Of a stretch of 64,000 nt of DNA, positions 34,038 through 46,700 are shown piece by piece. Under the pieces are notes generated by a model, which was not told the origin of the DNA, did no database searches, and saw only the letters and a list, made by a program, of their open reading frames with translations. Position numbers and translations under genes: made by a program. The number at the start of each line of letters is the position of its first letter. Positions within the stretch are counted from its first letter, which is position 1. The DNA is from Arabidopsis thaliana (Eukaryota; Streptophyta; Magnoliopsida; Brassicales; Brassicaceae), in contig NC_003070.9 of assembly GCF_000001735.4 (NCBI RefSeq), forward strand, positions 5,146,001 to 5,210,000. The letters run 5' to 3'.

Positions 34038-35315
34038 CTAATAGTTGAGAAAAAAGGAGGACTCTATGGTCCTATCTGTGTGTTCGGGTTCTAGTAGTTT
34101 TCTCTTGATGGCATTGGAGCAAAGACGAGCCATCATATGGTGGAAGGAAAGCATATCAGACAGCCGCTCCGCCGAAAGTTTGTCCATTGCTCTCTCTTGT
34201 TCCTCTTTCATTTTCATCCTTTTCATATACACACATGAGTTCCTCACCGTCGCTCCCATCTGCTTCAGCCTATTCTCTTGTTGCTTGCTTAGAACTGTAT
34301 TAGCCTGCATGATTCATTCAGCCATGTCAGAAAATCCAATATTGAGTGGCAAAACATAGAGCCTGTATGTATGTAAAACAAACGAATCTCTGACCTCTAG
34401 AAACTCAGCTTGGGAGAAGCTTTTGACGAGTGTGGTGGTCTTCCTCTTCATCTCAACCTGTGTTGCGTTTACTTGTTTCTTCTGAAATGCGATCACAGCT
34501 TTCACAAACTCCTGATAAACTAAAGCGCAGCCTGGATAATCAAACTCATCAGAGCCTGGAAGCCTCATCCTCTCTGGATGAAACTGCAGACCCATCAAGA
34601 ACTGACCTTCCTTTGGATCATATCGATTCGGATCATAAAATCCTTCAATCAAACCATCAGGAGCATAAGCCATCGGCACAAAACGTTGAGCCAGTCTCTT
34701 CACACCTTGATGGTGATACGAGTTCACCATTATCTCCATCTCCTCGAACAACTTATGTAACGGAGTCTCCTCCACGATTCTAGCCTCGTGTCTGTGCCCA
34801 TCGTAGTTGTCATAATCTATATGATTTGTCGTTGTCATCGTAGTTCCGAGTTCTTTGTCGATGTCTTGGTAAAGAGTTCCACCTGCGGCAACGTTGAGAA
34901 TCTGAGAGCCACGACAAATGCCTAAGAAAGGAATGTTTCTTTCGAGACAGAGTCTAGCTAGAGTCAGCTCAATGCTGTCTTTCTCTCGGTCGATGGTCAT
35001 GTCCTCTGCATGCGCCTTCTTAATCTCCTCCATGTCTTCTGGCGAGAGGTCTGATAATTCATCGTCCGCGTAGAGAGAAGGATCGACATCTTCTCCTTCG
35101 CAGAGGAGGACACCATGAATAGGCTCGAAGCTCTGGAGCATAGAATGGATCCCATTGACACGTGGGACAATGACAGGGACGGCACCGGAGGAGACGATGA
35201 GATCGAGATGGTATTCTCCTACGAAGTCCACGTACTTGTTCTTGCGGAGAGTCCGACGAGAGACGATGAGAACTCTGGGGAGAATCTTGGACGAGAGATC
35301 ATTGGCGACAACCAT
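34038..35315 (-). CDS. GAT1_2.1: Class I glutamine amidotransferase-like protein GAT1_2.1
   Basis: Two exons (35315-34395, 34304-34038) give 395 residues. The family cleaves glutamine or gamma-glutamyl compounds. The nucleophile elbow FLGICRGSQ has Cys134, and the other catalytic residues His246 and Glu248 lie in LQFHPER, so the triad is complete. The fold matches the gamma-glutamyl-GABA hydrolase (PuuD-like) type. A C-terminal tail of about 120 residues, partly in exon 2, is basic and helical ([18 protein letters not shown]…) and is unusual for the bacterial relatives. The plant protein is known as a nitrogen-regulated repressor of shoot branching, later reported as a mitochondrial glutaminase (established, from memory). 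It converges with the DUF789 gene, leaving 184 bp between the coding ends. Confidence 0.95.
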
Positions 35316-36255
35316 TTTTATGTAATAAATAAATCTCTTCTTCTTGTTTTGTCTTGTTTATGTCTTAATCCTCTCTTTCTTAATTGGATGGTTATGTCTT
35401 AGTTCTCGTTCTTTATTTATAGATTGGAATGGAGGCGTCGAGGCGCAGCGTCCACTCAAAGCTGACGCACACTTTTTATTATCTGTATACGTTTTTGGTC
35501 AAACCTTTCCTATTGCCTATTGGATGCTGAGATGGACTTCTCTGGATATTCCAAATTATTCCTTCTTTTGATTTGGTTATGTTAAACAAAAAAACGTTTT
35601 CTTAGTAATAAATGGATATGGATCAGATTAGGTTCTTAGGAGGATTAGATATGAATGGATGACTCATTGACTTGTAACAATATTAAGCATGCAGAGCATA
35701 TACTGTATATGTCTTTATTTTATACTATATAAATGCATGTCTTTCTGTATTTGGAGGGTGTTGAATTAATTATGGAAATCACGTCATCCTAATCAGCCAC
35801 CGGTTCAGTCACTCTTACGTGTAAAAGATAACGTCGTAGACTTTCAACAACTCCGTATGAATGAAAATGTAAGAAAAAAGATCGAGGTTGTCGCCGGAGT
35901 TGAGCTCTCTTGTCTTCACAAGGCCTTCGATATCCTACTCATTTTTCGTTTATGCGGATTATGAATTGAAAAGTATGAAAGATAAAATGGCAAATTCACC
36001 ATCGTAATTACACCACTATATCTTAAAACTGGATGGTTCACAATATCTTCGTATCATGGTAAGACGAGAATCCAGACGTAACATATCGGAGCTCTAGTGA
36101 TCAGGATTTCACCGAAAAAAGTAGTTCGTGGTTCTTTCTTTATTTCGAATATAATCGTATTCAAAGTTACATTTACCTTTTCTCTTTTGTTTCATTTCCG
36201 ATTCAAGGCTGACTTGGAAATTATAACAAAGAGTGAAGAAAGAGAGAAGCTAATA
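35316..36255. other. GAT1_2.1 promoter and IAA34 3' flank
   Basis: No gene seen. The right two thirds are AT-rich. TTACGTGTAA-type ACGT sequence occurs near 35815-35824. A TATA motif (tatttatag) lies at about 35413-35422, about 100 bp upstream of the GAT1_2.1 ATG. Confidence 0.55.
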
Positions 36256-37243
36256 TTAAAAGGGAAGTACAGCATCGTTTCTTCTTGTGATTCTCAGCCG
36301 CTCCACGCTTTCTATGAACTCACTGTCATTTACAAATCACAACACATGTAAACGCTTTATTTCAGTAATCTACAAAGAAAGTATCAAGAGCTTACTTCCA
36401 TGGAACATCCCCAGCATTTCTCCACAGACCTTCTTCGTCTCTGTAGACCAAACAGAACTCAGACTCCATCTGGAACAACCTCAATCCCGACACACTCTGC
36501 ATCCCTACAGATTGTAATGAACATCCGGTATAAGCCTACTAGGAACATTACTACTTATAGTACTTACTCATCTTTGAATCCCAAGCTTCCCATGAAAAAC
36601 TTACCAAACATGTCCTCGAGTTGATGAGCAAGAGTTGAATAGCTTCCATGATCAAGAACACAGACCTTGCGACCTACCACCAAACCATCCATGGTGACCT
36701 TTACATAACCCCACTTCCGTCTGTATCCTTCATTACTACAATATCCTTTGCCACATGTCATAACTCATAAGTAAACACCGTCTCAGAGTTGAAAAAATTT
36801 ACCAAGAAATTAAAGGTAATGGAAATACTAATGGAAACGGCAAAGAAACTCACTTTGGCCAGATGAGTGGTAAATCTCATGTTGTATGGTTCTCAGGCTG
36901 AGACCTAAATCGATTACGCCACCAAACTCCGTGGTCTGCGAGTAATATGGATGATACTTGGGAGAATTTGGGAAAACACCGAGTGGGTCTGAGTCCATTG
37001 TTGGTTTCTATAACAAATACATATTCAGCACATAACAGATACATAGAAAGGTGAGAATGATGTTGATTTATATCAAGCAGCTAAGGCTAAGAGTGTCAGG
37101 AGAGTTAAGAGACATCATTGCAGACAGGGAACAAACAAAAGACAAGAACACATTACCTTCCAGGAAAGGATCAGTTTGTGGTCTTTTTGTTGTTTGTCTG
37201 ATGCCACTAAGTGCAAGGGATGGGGAGGATCGCTGCAATACAT
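36256..37243 (-). CDS. IAA34: AUX/IAA protein IAA34
   Basis: Five exons (37243-37157, 37007-36854, 36745-36605, 36504-36396, 36322-36256) give 185 residues. It is a nuclear auxin-response repressor that binds ARF factors. Domain I is reduced to the EAR-like LGLSL at about 63-67. The C-terminal PB1 domain (III/IV) is complete: RRKWGYVKVTMDGLVVGRKVCV from about 89 with the basic-face Lys, the GSYSTLAHQLEDMF helix, and the acidic OPCA region YRDEEGLWRNAGDVPWNEF (148-166). The domain II degron core (GWPPV type) is absent between them, as known for the IAA20/30-34 subgroup, so auxin should not trigger TIR1-dependent degradation in the usual way. The start is the first ATG that links to the PB1 domain. 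Confidence 0.95.
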
Positions 37244-38052
37244 CTGGTCAGCCAACACAAAAACCTGAAATTATCGTGAAGTCAGAATTGTACTATACTA
37301 ATCACAGCAAGCACATCTCTATCTAGTGAAGTGTCTCAATGTTATCAGAGAGTGTTGACAACTCATTGTCTCAAGTCAAAACCTGTAATCACTCAACATC
37401 AAACACGTTACAAAAGAAATAGGTAAGTCGTGCTAGAGAATTCTGTACCATAGAGAATCCAACGAATTAATTTATGGACAAAGAAAGAGAAGAACTAGGT
37501 ATGGTCTTACATGATGGTGGAGAGACAATATCTTTCATGAAAGAGAGCTCTGTTGTTTAATACTAGACAATTCAGATCTATCATTACATCATGTATCCCA
37601 CACATTATCTGAGAAGTAGGGCTGTGTCATTAATGGATCTAAGACAGAAAATGTACACATAAATCCATGTCTATACAATTGCTCTCATGGATAACTCAAG
37701 TCCTCCAAAAGAAGCAAAGCAGTACAAGAGAACACACCAGTTCTTCTAAAGATAAATGTTCAAATAAAAAGCTCGTTGCCATAACAAAACAAGGGAAATC
37801 ATCACAGTAGACAAGAGCTTCCAGCATCTCATTCGATGCTTTTCCTAATTTACAGGTGTATGACTTGAAAAAACTGCATCCTAAGCTCATGTACAGTTTG
37901 CCCAGATACTAAATGTACGTGTCTTAAACGGAAATGGCATCCTTTTTAACAGGCGCTTCTGAAACACACTTCTTCGACACCACCTTAGTGCGACGTCTAC
38001 AATCTACATGTGCTATAGCATGCAAGGAACAGAAACTCCCGAAATGTTTCAC
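37244..38052. other. IAA34 promoter and 3' flank of the hydrolase gene
   Basis: About 0.8 kb of AT-rich DNA without a recognisable gene. The minus-strand frame at 37890-37696 has no family resemblance. The right part is probably 3' UTR of the alpha/beta hydrolase. Confidence 0.5.
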
Positions 38053-40856
38053 TTATGCGGAATCATGGTGGCTAAGAAATTCAGTTATGCAAGGATAGAC
38101 TTGCTCCACTGCCTGCAGTAAGTTGTCAGAGAAACGATTAACAAACGAAACAAGCATGCACATGATACAGCATTGAACAAAGTTCCAACATAGGAGGAGA
38201 CCTAGAAATGACTGGGGAACAAACATACCAGTCGTCCTCCAACCAAATCATAGTGTGCATAATGTGGTCCATCTGGTTCTCCAAGTAACTTATAAGTGAC
38301 CAAGTTCTCCGGAAACAGCTTAACAGTGTCTGCCATATTCACAAGCATTTGTAATTAGTCATAATGGTGAAAATGCATGTGTGAGTAGCTTAAAAATTTA
38401 TTTGGTGTGTGTGGAAAGTATCACAAAAGTTAATCCATCTACGCCTTATACAGCCTCTCATAACTCGAAAGAATTCAGTAACAGCAATGTAGAATTTAAA
38501 ATGAAATGCATATCTGGGTAAATGAATGGTTTCATGTATATGCTAGAGTCATCTATGCAGAATTTCATAATAAACATTATGTTAGTATACCTTCCACAGC
38601 CGCAGGGGGGCAGATCAAGTCCCGATCACCTGCAAGAGCTAAGACAGGGACACTGGTTCTGGGAAGATGATCCTTATAGTAAAATTTACCACTACGATCA
38701 CGTAAGCCTCCCTCTCGAAAGGCCGTTGTCAGCTGAATAAGTAGTTTTGCAGGTATGGTACCTAGATGTAAGAAAACAAAGAAACTCTTGAAAATCACCA
38801 TAAAGGGAGCAATTACGGATTGCAAAAAAAGTCATGGTACATTCAAGCATCTAATAGTAACTGTTCCAGCATTTTCTTTTTCTTAATGAAGATACGTTTC
38901 TTTTCCACTTAAAATACATTAAGAACTCACATACTTAAATGGGATCAACTGTTTTTACTTACAGAAGTTATTCAAGACAAGCTTTTCTAACATTTCAGGG
39001 TGCATCATATCTGTTGATGATATCAAATCATTAAGCCAAGATAATACATATGGAGGACGTGTCGAAAGAGGAAAAGCGGCAGCCAACAAAGCACCCAGAG
39101 GAACAACTGGAACACTCAGAGCTTCTGCAGGATTGGCCTGTAAAAGAAGTATCTAGTAAATTAGCTACCAAAGATATTTATGGCACATCAATTCTTGTCA
39201 AAGATTCCTGCGCAGAGTGATATAACATAACGACACGTACAAGAGGTATGAGCAATTTGAGTGCAGAATTTGAGGTTGTGTAATCAACCGATGATGCCAG
39301 AGTTGCCACAGCTGCCACGGAAGGTTCTCGTCCTTCAAAAGCTAACAAAATAATAGAGAAGAAATGAATTTCGGCCTTAATATATGAGCCTCTGTTTGAA
39401 AGATGAATACTAACTTACCACAACGTGATAGCATTGCATAGAGTAGGATACCCCCCATGGAGTGCCCAATTGCGAATAGTTTGCCGTCCTTGGGCTTGCT
39501 TTGTGCTCTTACATACTCAATCTATAGCAAACCAAAGACGGACACCCAATTCAAACAAAATTCAGACACGATTATGCGAAGTATTCAGCAAGATCAACAT
39601 TGCCTCACCGCAGCAGGGACATCCTCTTCCAGGTAGTGATCAAAATCCCAGTCATATTTAACTATCAAATCCAGTTGCTTCTGAAAATCTTCTATGGTCG
39701 CAGTGAGGCGCTCTTGTAAATCAATCAGCGGAGGCGAGACAGACCTTTGACCATCGTCGAAAAGATTCACAAGGCGCTGAGCCAAATCTCTGACTTGGTT
39801 AACAAGTCCTGAGTTTTGCTTTGACTCTATCAAACTCAAAAGCTTCGATCTTATATCATTAAAGCGCTCGTACAGCTGTGTATCATCTACAAGCATTGCA
39901 ATTTTGTCAAACAACTTAGCAGACATGAACACAGACTGACCTTCACTGAGAAAGCCAGAAAGTCTTTCTGACAAACTCATGAAAGTTGATGTCAATCTCG
40001 CCACAAGCTGTGACTCGTCCCAAGCCGATGCTTCGCCAACAACTGAAACATCCGACGCTGGTGCAGGTGCACTACTGTCCATAATATCAGTAGTCTGCTT
40101 TTCATCAGAACAAGTTTCTTTACCTGCAGCAGCTCTAGCAGTAGATTCTATCTGATTCGACAATTCATGAGCAGATTCCTCAACGTCCTTAAGATCAGAT
40201 ACTCGTGTACTCAATCCAGCTCCACGAACCTCGAGAATCCAAGTCTCAAATCCCTGTCCAGACATATGCCTTGCAAAAGAGCACTGCAATGACATCAACG
40301 AAGATTTACTTGACATTGATCAACAATAAATCTACTTCCTCATCTAAAGATACACTAGTACAATGTAGATCTTGATGATAAAGATTGACATTAAAAACGA
40401 TGAAGGTAACATACACCAGGAGATAAATCATATCCGATGGCATTAGTTCCTACTCCAGACAACAGTAACAATGGATGATTCCTCGTCGGAGCCTAAGAGA
40501 AGAGAGAAAATTCTTGATCACAAAAAAAAATATATAATCCAAATTGCAGATACAGAGAAAGGTGATTGTTGAAATTCGAAAACCTGAGGAGGAGGCAAGT
40601 AGCGCCAGAGAGCGAGACGCCAATCGGTGTTAGGAACGGAGACGTAATGAAGCTCGTCGGCGGTGCAAAGAGAAGGTTTCGTGGGGAGCTTAACAGAGGA
40701 AGAAGAGAAAGCTCTCGGTCGTAACAACGTCGTTCGGTGACGAAACGAAGGAGTAGTAGTGACGGTGCTGATGGAACGGTGGAGATAGACGGTGGAGGAA
40801 GCCCGGCGAAGAGCTGAGCGGATCTCCAAGGGAAATTGTGGAGGCATGGTGGACAT
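38053..40856 (-). CDS. Alpha/beta hydrolase with a large central insert
   Basis: Nine exons (40856-40584, 40492-40415, 40283-39609, 39521-39419, 39341-39241, 39137-38963, 38761-38591, 38329-38229, 38112-38053) give 578 residues. An N-terminal Ser/Arg/Thr-rich region of about 60 residues without acidic residues looks like a chloroplast or mitochondrial transit peptide. The core shows HPLLLLSGVGTNAIGYDLSP (strand and oxyanion turn), FARHMSGQGFETWILEVRGAGLST, then a long charged helical insert at about residues 150-320, then the nucleophile elbow FAIGHSMGG with Ser363, the acid region LALAGDRDLICP, and a C-terminal YDLVGGRL where a catalytic His would be expected nearby (HYAHYD). The start uses ATG 40856; ATG 40847 is also possible. 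The reaction is unknown. Probably At1g15060. Confidence 0.92.
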
Positions 40857-42079
40857 GGTACGGACTCTGGCAGATTTGGAAAAAAACAATGGTGGCTCGG
40901 TTTCACTCCGGCGTGTTTTTAAGGATCTTCATTCATTTTCCGGTACACGTGGAGAGACGACCAGTGATGTTGATGATTGACGAAGACGTGACTTTCTTAT
41001 TTTGACCGCAAATATTTTGGGCCAGTGATATTGCAAAAGCCCAAATTTACAGTGAGAGTTTTTTTTTTTGTTTCTCTGGCCTTTGGTTGTGCGTTGAAGA
41101 CAAGGAAGGTATTAGTGTAAAGCAAATTTTGTCCAATCATCTTGATTTGGAATTTAAGATGTGTTATCTCAAAAAAATATCAACAAAACCAGATTATATA
41201 TCACTGATAATGAAACTAAATTTATAATGTATCTAACTAAATAGCTAAAAATGTTAATATAATAAGCTATCATCTTAATTATTTAAATTAAATTTACTAA
41301 TATACTAAGCGAGTTAGTGAGAAATATAAAGTCAGATTTGATCTAATCATCATATTATTTGTACATTTAGTACTTTTCTTATCTCACTAAATTTAGGAAA
41401 TATTGATCTAAAATTGAATTTAAAAAAGAAACCAAAAATAAAAACTTTCAATTAAATATAATATTTTTTGTGGTTAGTTTTGATGTTTTCTTTTACAATT
41501 TTATATAGTTGATTTCTTTCCTGATATTTTTGAACAACTGATTTTTAACAGATTAAAATATTAAACAGAGTAGTCTCTGTTATTTCTGACAGACAAAAAC
41601 ATAAAGCTAAAGAGAGAGGAGGTTGCTTTTTCTTTATTGGACGAACAAAAAACTTTATCTTTCCTTCCTTTGAAATCTCCCGGAGAAAAACTATAGAGAT
41701 TTTCCGTTTCCCGCTTTAATACAGTGCCCCAATTCGCGCGACACATAGAGTGTAGAGACGCTTTCACGAGCGTTTCCGACGTCGGACTTTCAGCTCATCA
41801 TCTCCACATCTTTAACGGTAAAGGTACACTCTCATCGTCTTCTCTCCTATTGATCACTGATGAGTATTGAGACACAGGTTATAGTGGAATTTAGTGATTC
41901 TTGTTTGTGGCCATTGTGCATCTGGAATTGTTATAGGCCAAGCTTGTAACTTGAAAAGCTCTTTTTGAGCTCGACCAAGTTCCCTTTGTTTTCTAATTTG
42001 GCAGCTTTCAGCAAAAACCCCAGTTTTGAACTTTATTTTCGTCCATTAACAGCTTCTCTTGTGAAATTCTAGATTAATC
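40857..42079. other. Divergent spacer between the hydrolase gene and LPP2
   Basis: Head-to-head promoters. TGGGCC at about 41020-41025 and AGCCCA at about 41039-41044 belong to the hydrolase side. The middle (41100-41560) is AT-rich without a gene. From about 41750 lies the LPP2 leader, which appears to contain an intron from GT at 41824 to AG at 42072. Confidence 0.55.
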
Positions 42080-43476
42080 ATGCCTGAAATTCATTTGGGT
42101 GCTCATACAATAAGATCCCATGGAGTAACAGTCGCGAGGTTCCACATGCATGACTGGCTCATTCTTCTGCTGCTAATAGTCATTGAAATTGTTCTTAATG
42201 TCATCGAACCCTTTCATCGTTTTGTTGGAGAAGATATGCTCACTGATCTCAGATACCCTCTGCAGGACAACACAATTCCTTTCTGGGCTGTCCCGGTAAT
42301 ACATTTTGGATTTTCCTGATTTCTTTTATGCAACATGTAAATCTTGGACGTGGTCTTTACAAGTGTTTTTTTTTTTATGACAGTTGATAGCTGTTGTGCT
42401 ACCTTTTGCTGTCATTTGTGTTTACTACTTCATTAGAAATGATGTTTATGACCTGCATCATGCAATACTAGGTACCTCTTTCTTCTTCCAATTGTGTTTC
42501 ATGTTTCGAATTCTCTGTAGCTCTTGATTTTGAGGTGTGTTCTCTTGGGTCTTCTTCAGGGCTTTTGTTCTCTGTACTTATAACCGGTGTCATAACCGAT
42601 GCTATAAAGGACGCTGTTGGTCGACCTCGTCCTGATTTCTTTTGGCGTTGTTTCCCTGACGGTATAGGGGTAAGCAGCACACATCTCCTTGCTTACTCTT
42701 ATAAAACCTTGGATAAACTCTGACTGGTTGAATTTCTGAAATTCTAGATCTTTCACAATGTCACGAAGAATGTTCTATGTACTGGAGCTAAGGATGTGGT
42801 CAAAGAGGGACACAAGAGCTTCCCCAGCGGCCACACATCTTGTGAGTGTTTATATTTGGGCCTGTTGTGCTATTAGAGTAATACAGTTGCAGACCGTCAG
42901 ACTTTAGTCATGTAACCTGCAGGGTCGTTTGCTGGTCTAGGATTTCTATCGTTATACTTGTCTGGGAAAATCAGGGTGTTTGACCAGAGAGGGCATGTTG
43001 CAAAGCTCTGCATTGTGATTTTACCTCTACTGGTTGCAGCATTGGTTGGTGTATCCAGAGTTGATGACTATTGGCATCACTGGCAAGATGTTTTTGGAGG
43101 AGCTATCATAGGTTTGTTTGTTTTTGTCTTTTTTAACTCATGAATTCAAAATTACGTGAGAAACAAAGCTGATGACAGACACACATCTTTCTTGCAATGT
43201 CCAGGATTGACTGTGGCCACATTTTGTTATCTGCAATTTTTCCCTCCTCCATACGATCCAGACGGTGTGTGACTGAGGAACCTCTTGTCTTCAAGATAAA
43301 GTCACTTTGTTTCATAGATATTAAGGAACACTGATCTCTATATGGATTGTTTGCTTTCAGGTTGGGGACCTCATGCCTACTTCCAGATGCTGGCAGACTC
43401 AAGAAATGATGTCCAAGATTCAGCAGGAATGAATCATCTAAGCGTGAGGCAAACAGAGCTAGAGAGCGTACGTTGA
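42080..43476 (+). CDS. LPP2: Lipid phosphate phosphatase 2
   Basis: Seven exons (42080-42295, 42384-42471, 42560-42669, 42748-42841, 42923-43111, 43205-43264, 43361-43476) give 290 residues. It dephosphorylates phosphatidic acid (and related lipid phosphates) at membranes and damps PA signalling, with a reported negative role in ABA responses. The three PAP2 motifs are present: Lys118-x6-Arg125-Pro126 in [18 protein letters not shown], and [16 protein letters not shown] with its active His and Asp. Hydrophobic spans include [56 protein letters not shown] and [12 protein letters not shown], matching a six-span enzyme. A 5' UTR intron (about 41824-42072) likely precedes the start. Confidence 0.97.
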
Positions 43477-43686
43477 TGGAGAAGAGACGTCCATGGAAAT
43501 ATCAAGAAGCAACACGCGGGACACCACCCGTATGCTTCAGAACCGCTAAGTGAAGTCTTTGTACTCGTTATCTATCAATCTTAGGCATTGTCGCATTGAT
43601 ATGTATTGGCTTAATCACAAGGCCCAATATTGGTTGGAAGCCCATTCGCTAAAAATAGAGCCCTATAAAGAGAAAAGAAAAGGAAT

Positions 43687-43760
43687 CGCTAGAAGGAGGG
43701 CTTGAACCTCCGACCTTGTGGTTAACAGCCACACGCTCTAGCCATCTGAGCTATTCCAGC
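43687..43760 (-). tRNA. tRNA-Asn(GUU)
   Basis: On the minus strand the 74-nt sequence starts GCTGGAATAGCTCAG and ends CTTCTAGCG. The 7-bp acceptor stem GCTGGAA/TTCTAGC pairs with one G-T, box A is TAGCTCAGATGG and box B is GGTTCAAGCCC. The anticodon loop CTGTTAA carries GTT, decoding AAC/AAT. The discriminator is G. A T-rich run (CCTTTTCTTTT) follows as Pol III terminator. No intron. Confidence 0.97.
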
Positions 43761-46700
43761 TTTTTGTTTAACGACTAAAGTATTAATTATATATATACAC
43801 ATAATACCGGATTGTGACACCACATATAAAATCACTAAATTACATATTCCGACAGAATTTCTGATAAATGTATATATCTTGTCTTTTATTCAATGGCATT
43901 AATAACAACTTACATATGTTATTTCTTCTTGTCAAAAGGTTAATCCGAAAGGGATATTTGTGGGGATCGAGGCCCATGCGCCTCTTACAGAATGACCCAG
44001 GCCGATTGGCCTTTCCCTTGATTTTAGGATTTATCATGATTTTCGTATTTACCAGTTCACATCCTTTTTCTCTCTTTGAGTATCCAATGATTGCTTTTCC
44101 CAATATTTTATGGCCATTTTAACGAAGCAACATTTTAAAATATGAGTCGTTTTATTCAGCCTTTTGATGAATATGTCCAATGAGGTTTGCACTCTATCTC
44201 TTGGATTCCTCTTAAAAGTCATTCTTTTTCTCCCACTTTTACTTTTACCTTTGTTGAATTATGCAGAATCTTTACTACTTTGTTATTTAAAAAATATAAA
44301 ATAAATAACAACTATGGAATGTGATATTAATATGTATCATATTTATTATTGTAATTTTAGTTGTTTGCTGTCTACTTAAGTATTAGTGGAGTTTTAATTT
44401 CACCATGCTTGTGGACCCCTAAATGATGATTCAAAGAATTTAAAAGATTAGTGAGAAATTGTTGTTCATTTTCGCCCAAAAAAATAGGTCTTTCTATGTA
44501 GAAAGCATGTAAGCCTGTTTATGTTTTCATTATTTTCATTTTTCTAGTCCACTAACGTAATATCAATCATATTCATATTATTTAAAAATTCAACGTGTAA
44601 TAATAGCTTTCTATATATGAATATGATTATGGCTTAAAGCAAGCCCTTTGACTTCCGTGAGACACACACACCCCACCTCATACTACTAATAGGAAAAGAT
44701 ATCTGTGTTGTATATGTTATATGTTCACAAATATTCTCATTATTTAGATCATTTTACGTAACAAATTCTTAGAGGACCAACAAAAAAAGACGACCAACGT
44801 AAAAAAAAAAAGTGGAAGACAAATGAATGACGCAGAAAGTGGCGTTGTGATGATGTAATTCAGTCTAATCTGAGTAGTGCGGTGTGTGAACGGCCAAGAT
44901 TGAAGGAGGGCGTAAGAGTGGAGGGTCAACGTAAATAGATATAAAGGTGTCAACTTTTTGTCTGTTTTAGTCACTAAAGAGTAAAGATGTTTGACAAAAA
45001 TTGAAAAAAAGTTTACGACACGATGAGACTGAGACTGAGACCCCCACCTGCGACTTTATTTTCTTGTATCTTTGATTGCCTTTCAAAAAAAGGCTACAAA
45101 ATACTCATGAGTTTAGTTTATACTTAGAGAGTAGTGTGTGAATCTATAAACGGACCAGCTCTGCAAGTCGGTGGAACTAAGATAGATTTGGGATTTGGAA
45201 AATAGATATGTGCATTGGGCGATGAATGATTATCACAAATAGCACACAAAGTCACACATATGTGCGTGTGTGTGTGTACAATATAAAGAGAACGTACGGC
45301 GACATGATGACCAAATGAGAAAGACCCATTTATTTGTCTGCTCATCACCTAACATCCAAATCTATATTCATCGCTCGCCTCACTCACTCTCTTTTGTATT
45401 TATATGACTACTCTTTTTTCCATAATGAATACGTAAATAACACTAAACAGAAACGCCAATAGTGATTAGTGACTAATGACTACTAGATTGTGAGATGAAA
45501 TATTTACTGACGGACTAACATAACAATAAAACTGGCGGAAACATTTGAACTGAACTATGAATAACTACAAAATTATATGAAATTATTTTTGCGTAGATTG
45601 ATGGATATTCGCTTGTTAAACTAGTTCTAAAAATACCAAGAAAAATATTCCAACTTTATATATTTGTATGAACAAATGAAAGAGAGAGATAGAGAGCATT
45701 TGGTAGAGTGAGGAAAAGAAGGAAGCTGCACAACACTCAAAGCCAAGACTGTTCCACTATCTCTTCATCTACGTGACTTTCTATGCACATTCTTCCTAAT
45801 AAGCATTTCACTAATTAATCTACTACTCTCATTGTCTATATTAATTCTCACAACCATGCTTCCTCTTAAAACTGTAAAAAAGATTTTAGGGAAAACATAC
45901 ATACCCAAGAGGCTCGGAGATCGATATTATATAGAATTCTTTCACATTCCCCTAAGTTTAAAAAAATCACATTTGCCCCTCAAAGTCATACTAAACTCCA
46001 AACCCCACCCCAAATTGTTTGTCAATCGCTTGTATATCATTTGCTAATACACAATCATATTTACTTAAAAAAAAAAAAAGGGACATAACCTCCTTGACCC
46101 TTTATATAAGACCCACTCATCATTCATACTTTTGCACATTGCCTACTATATCAATCTTCTTCTTCTTCTTTAATTTGCTGCTTTTATATAACCAAGTCTT
46201 TGCTTTTAGAGGTCAGCTATGGTGTCTACAGAAGAAGACGAAGATCGGAGAAAAAGGATGGAAGTTGTTTCATTTATTATGAAACAATGATGACAGCATT
46301 TTGTGGATGGTTTAGAGAAAGATGAGCTTTGCAATAGTTTACGCTCTTTCATAGAAATGTAAGTCTGGGGAGAGCGAGATTATTGCATTGCTTGCTGCTG
46401 GGGAATCGAAGGTTACTGGTCCGATTTTTTTTCCTTACCCGAAAAAAATCAATCTTATATCTCTTAGTTGTTTGTTTGTGTTCATTAGTCTACGATTATT
46501 TTCATATTCATGTTTATGAAATGAAGAGTGTCCTTGTGGTGATGGTATTATCAACTACTATATAACAAAAGTTACATTTCAAATAAAGAAGACACTGTAG
46601 TATCATTATTAACATCAAATGGATTATTATGAGTTGCATCTTGAGGAATTGAACTGCTTATATTTAGTTGTGACTCATTTCCCATTTAATTCACCTAAAG

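Noticed and set aside
41561-41767. Minus-strand frame opposite the LPP2 leader
   Set aside because: It lies in 5' UTR/promoter DNA, is short and has no domain.
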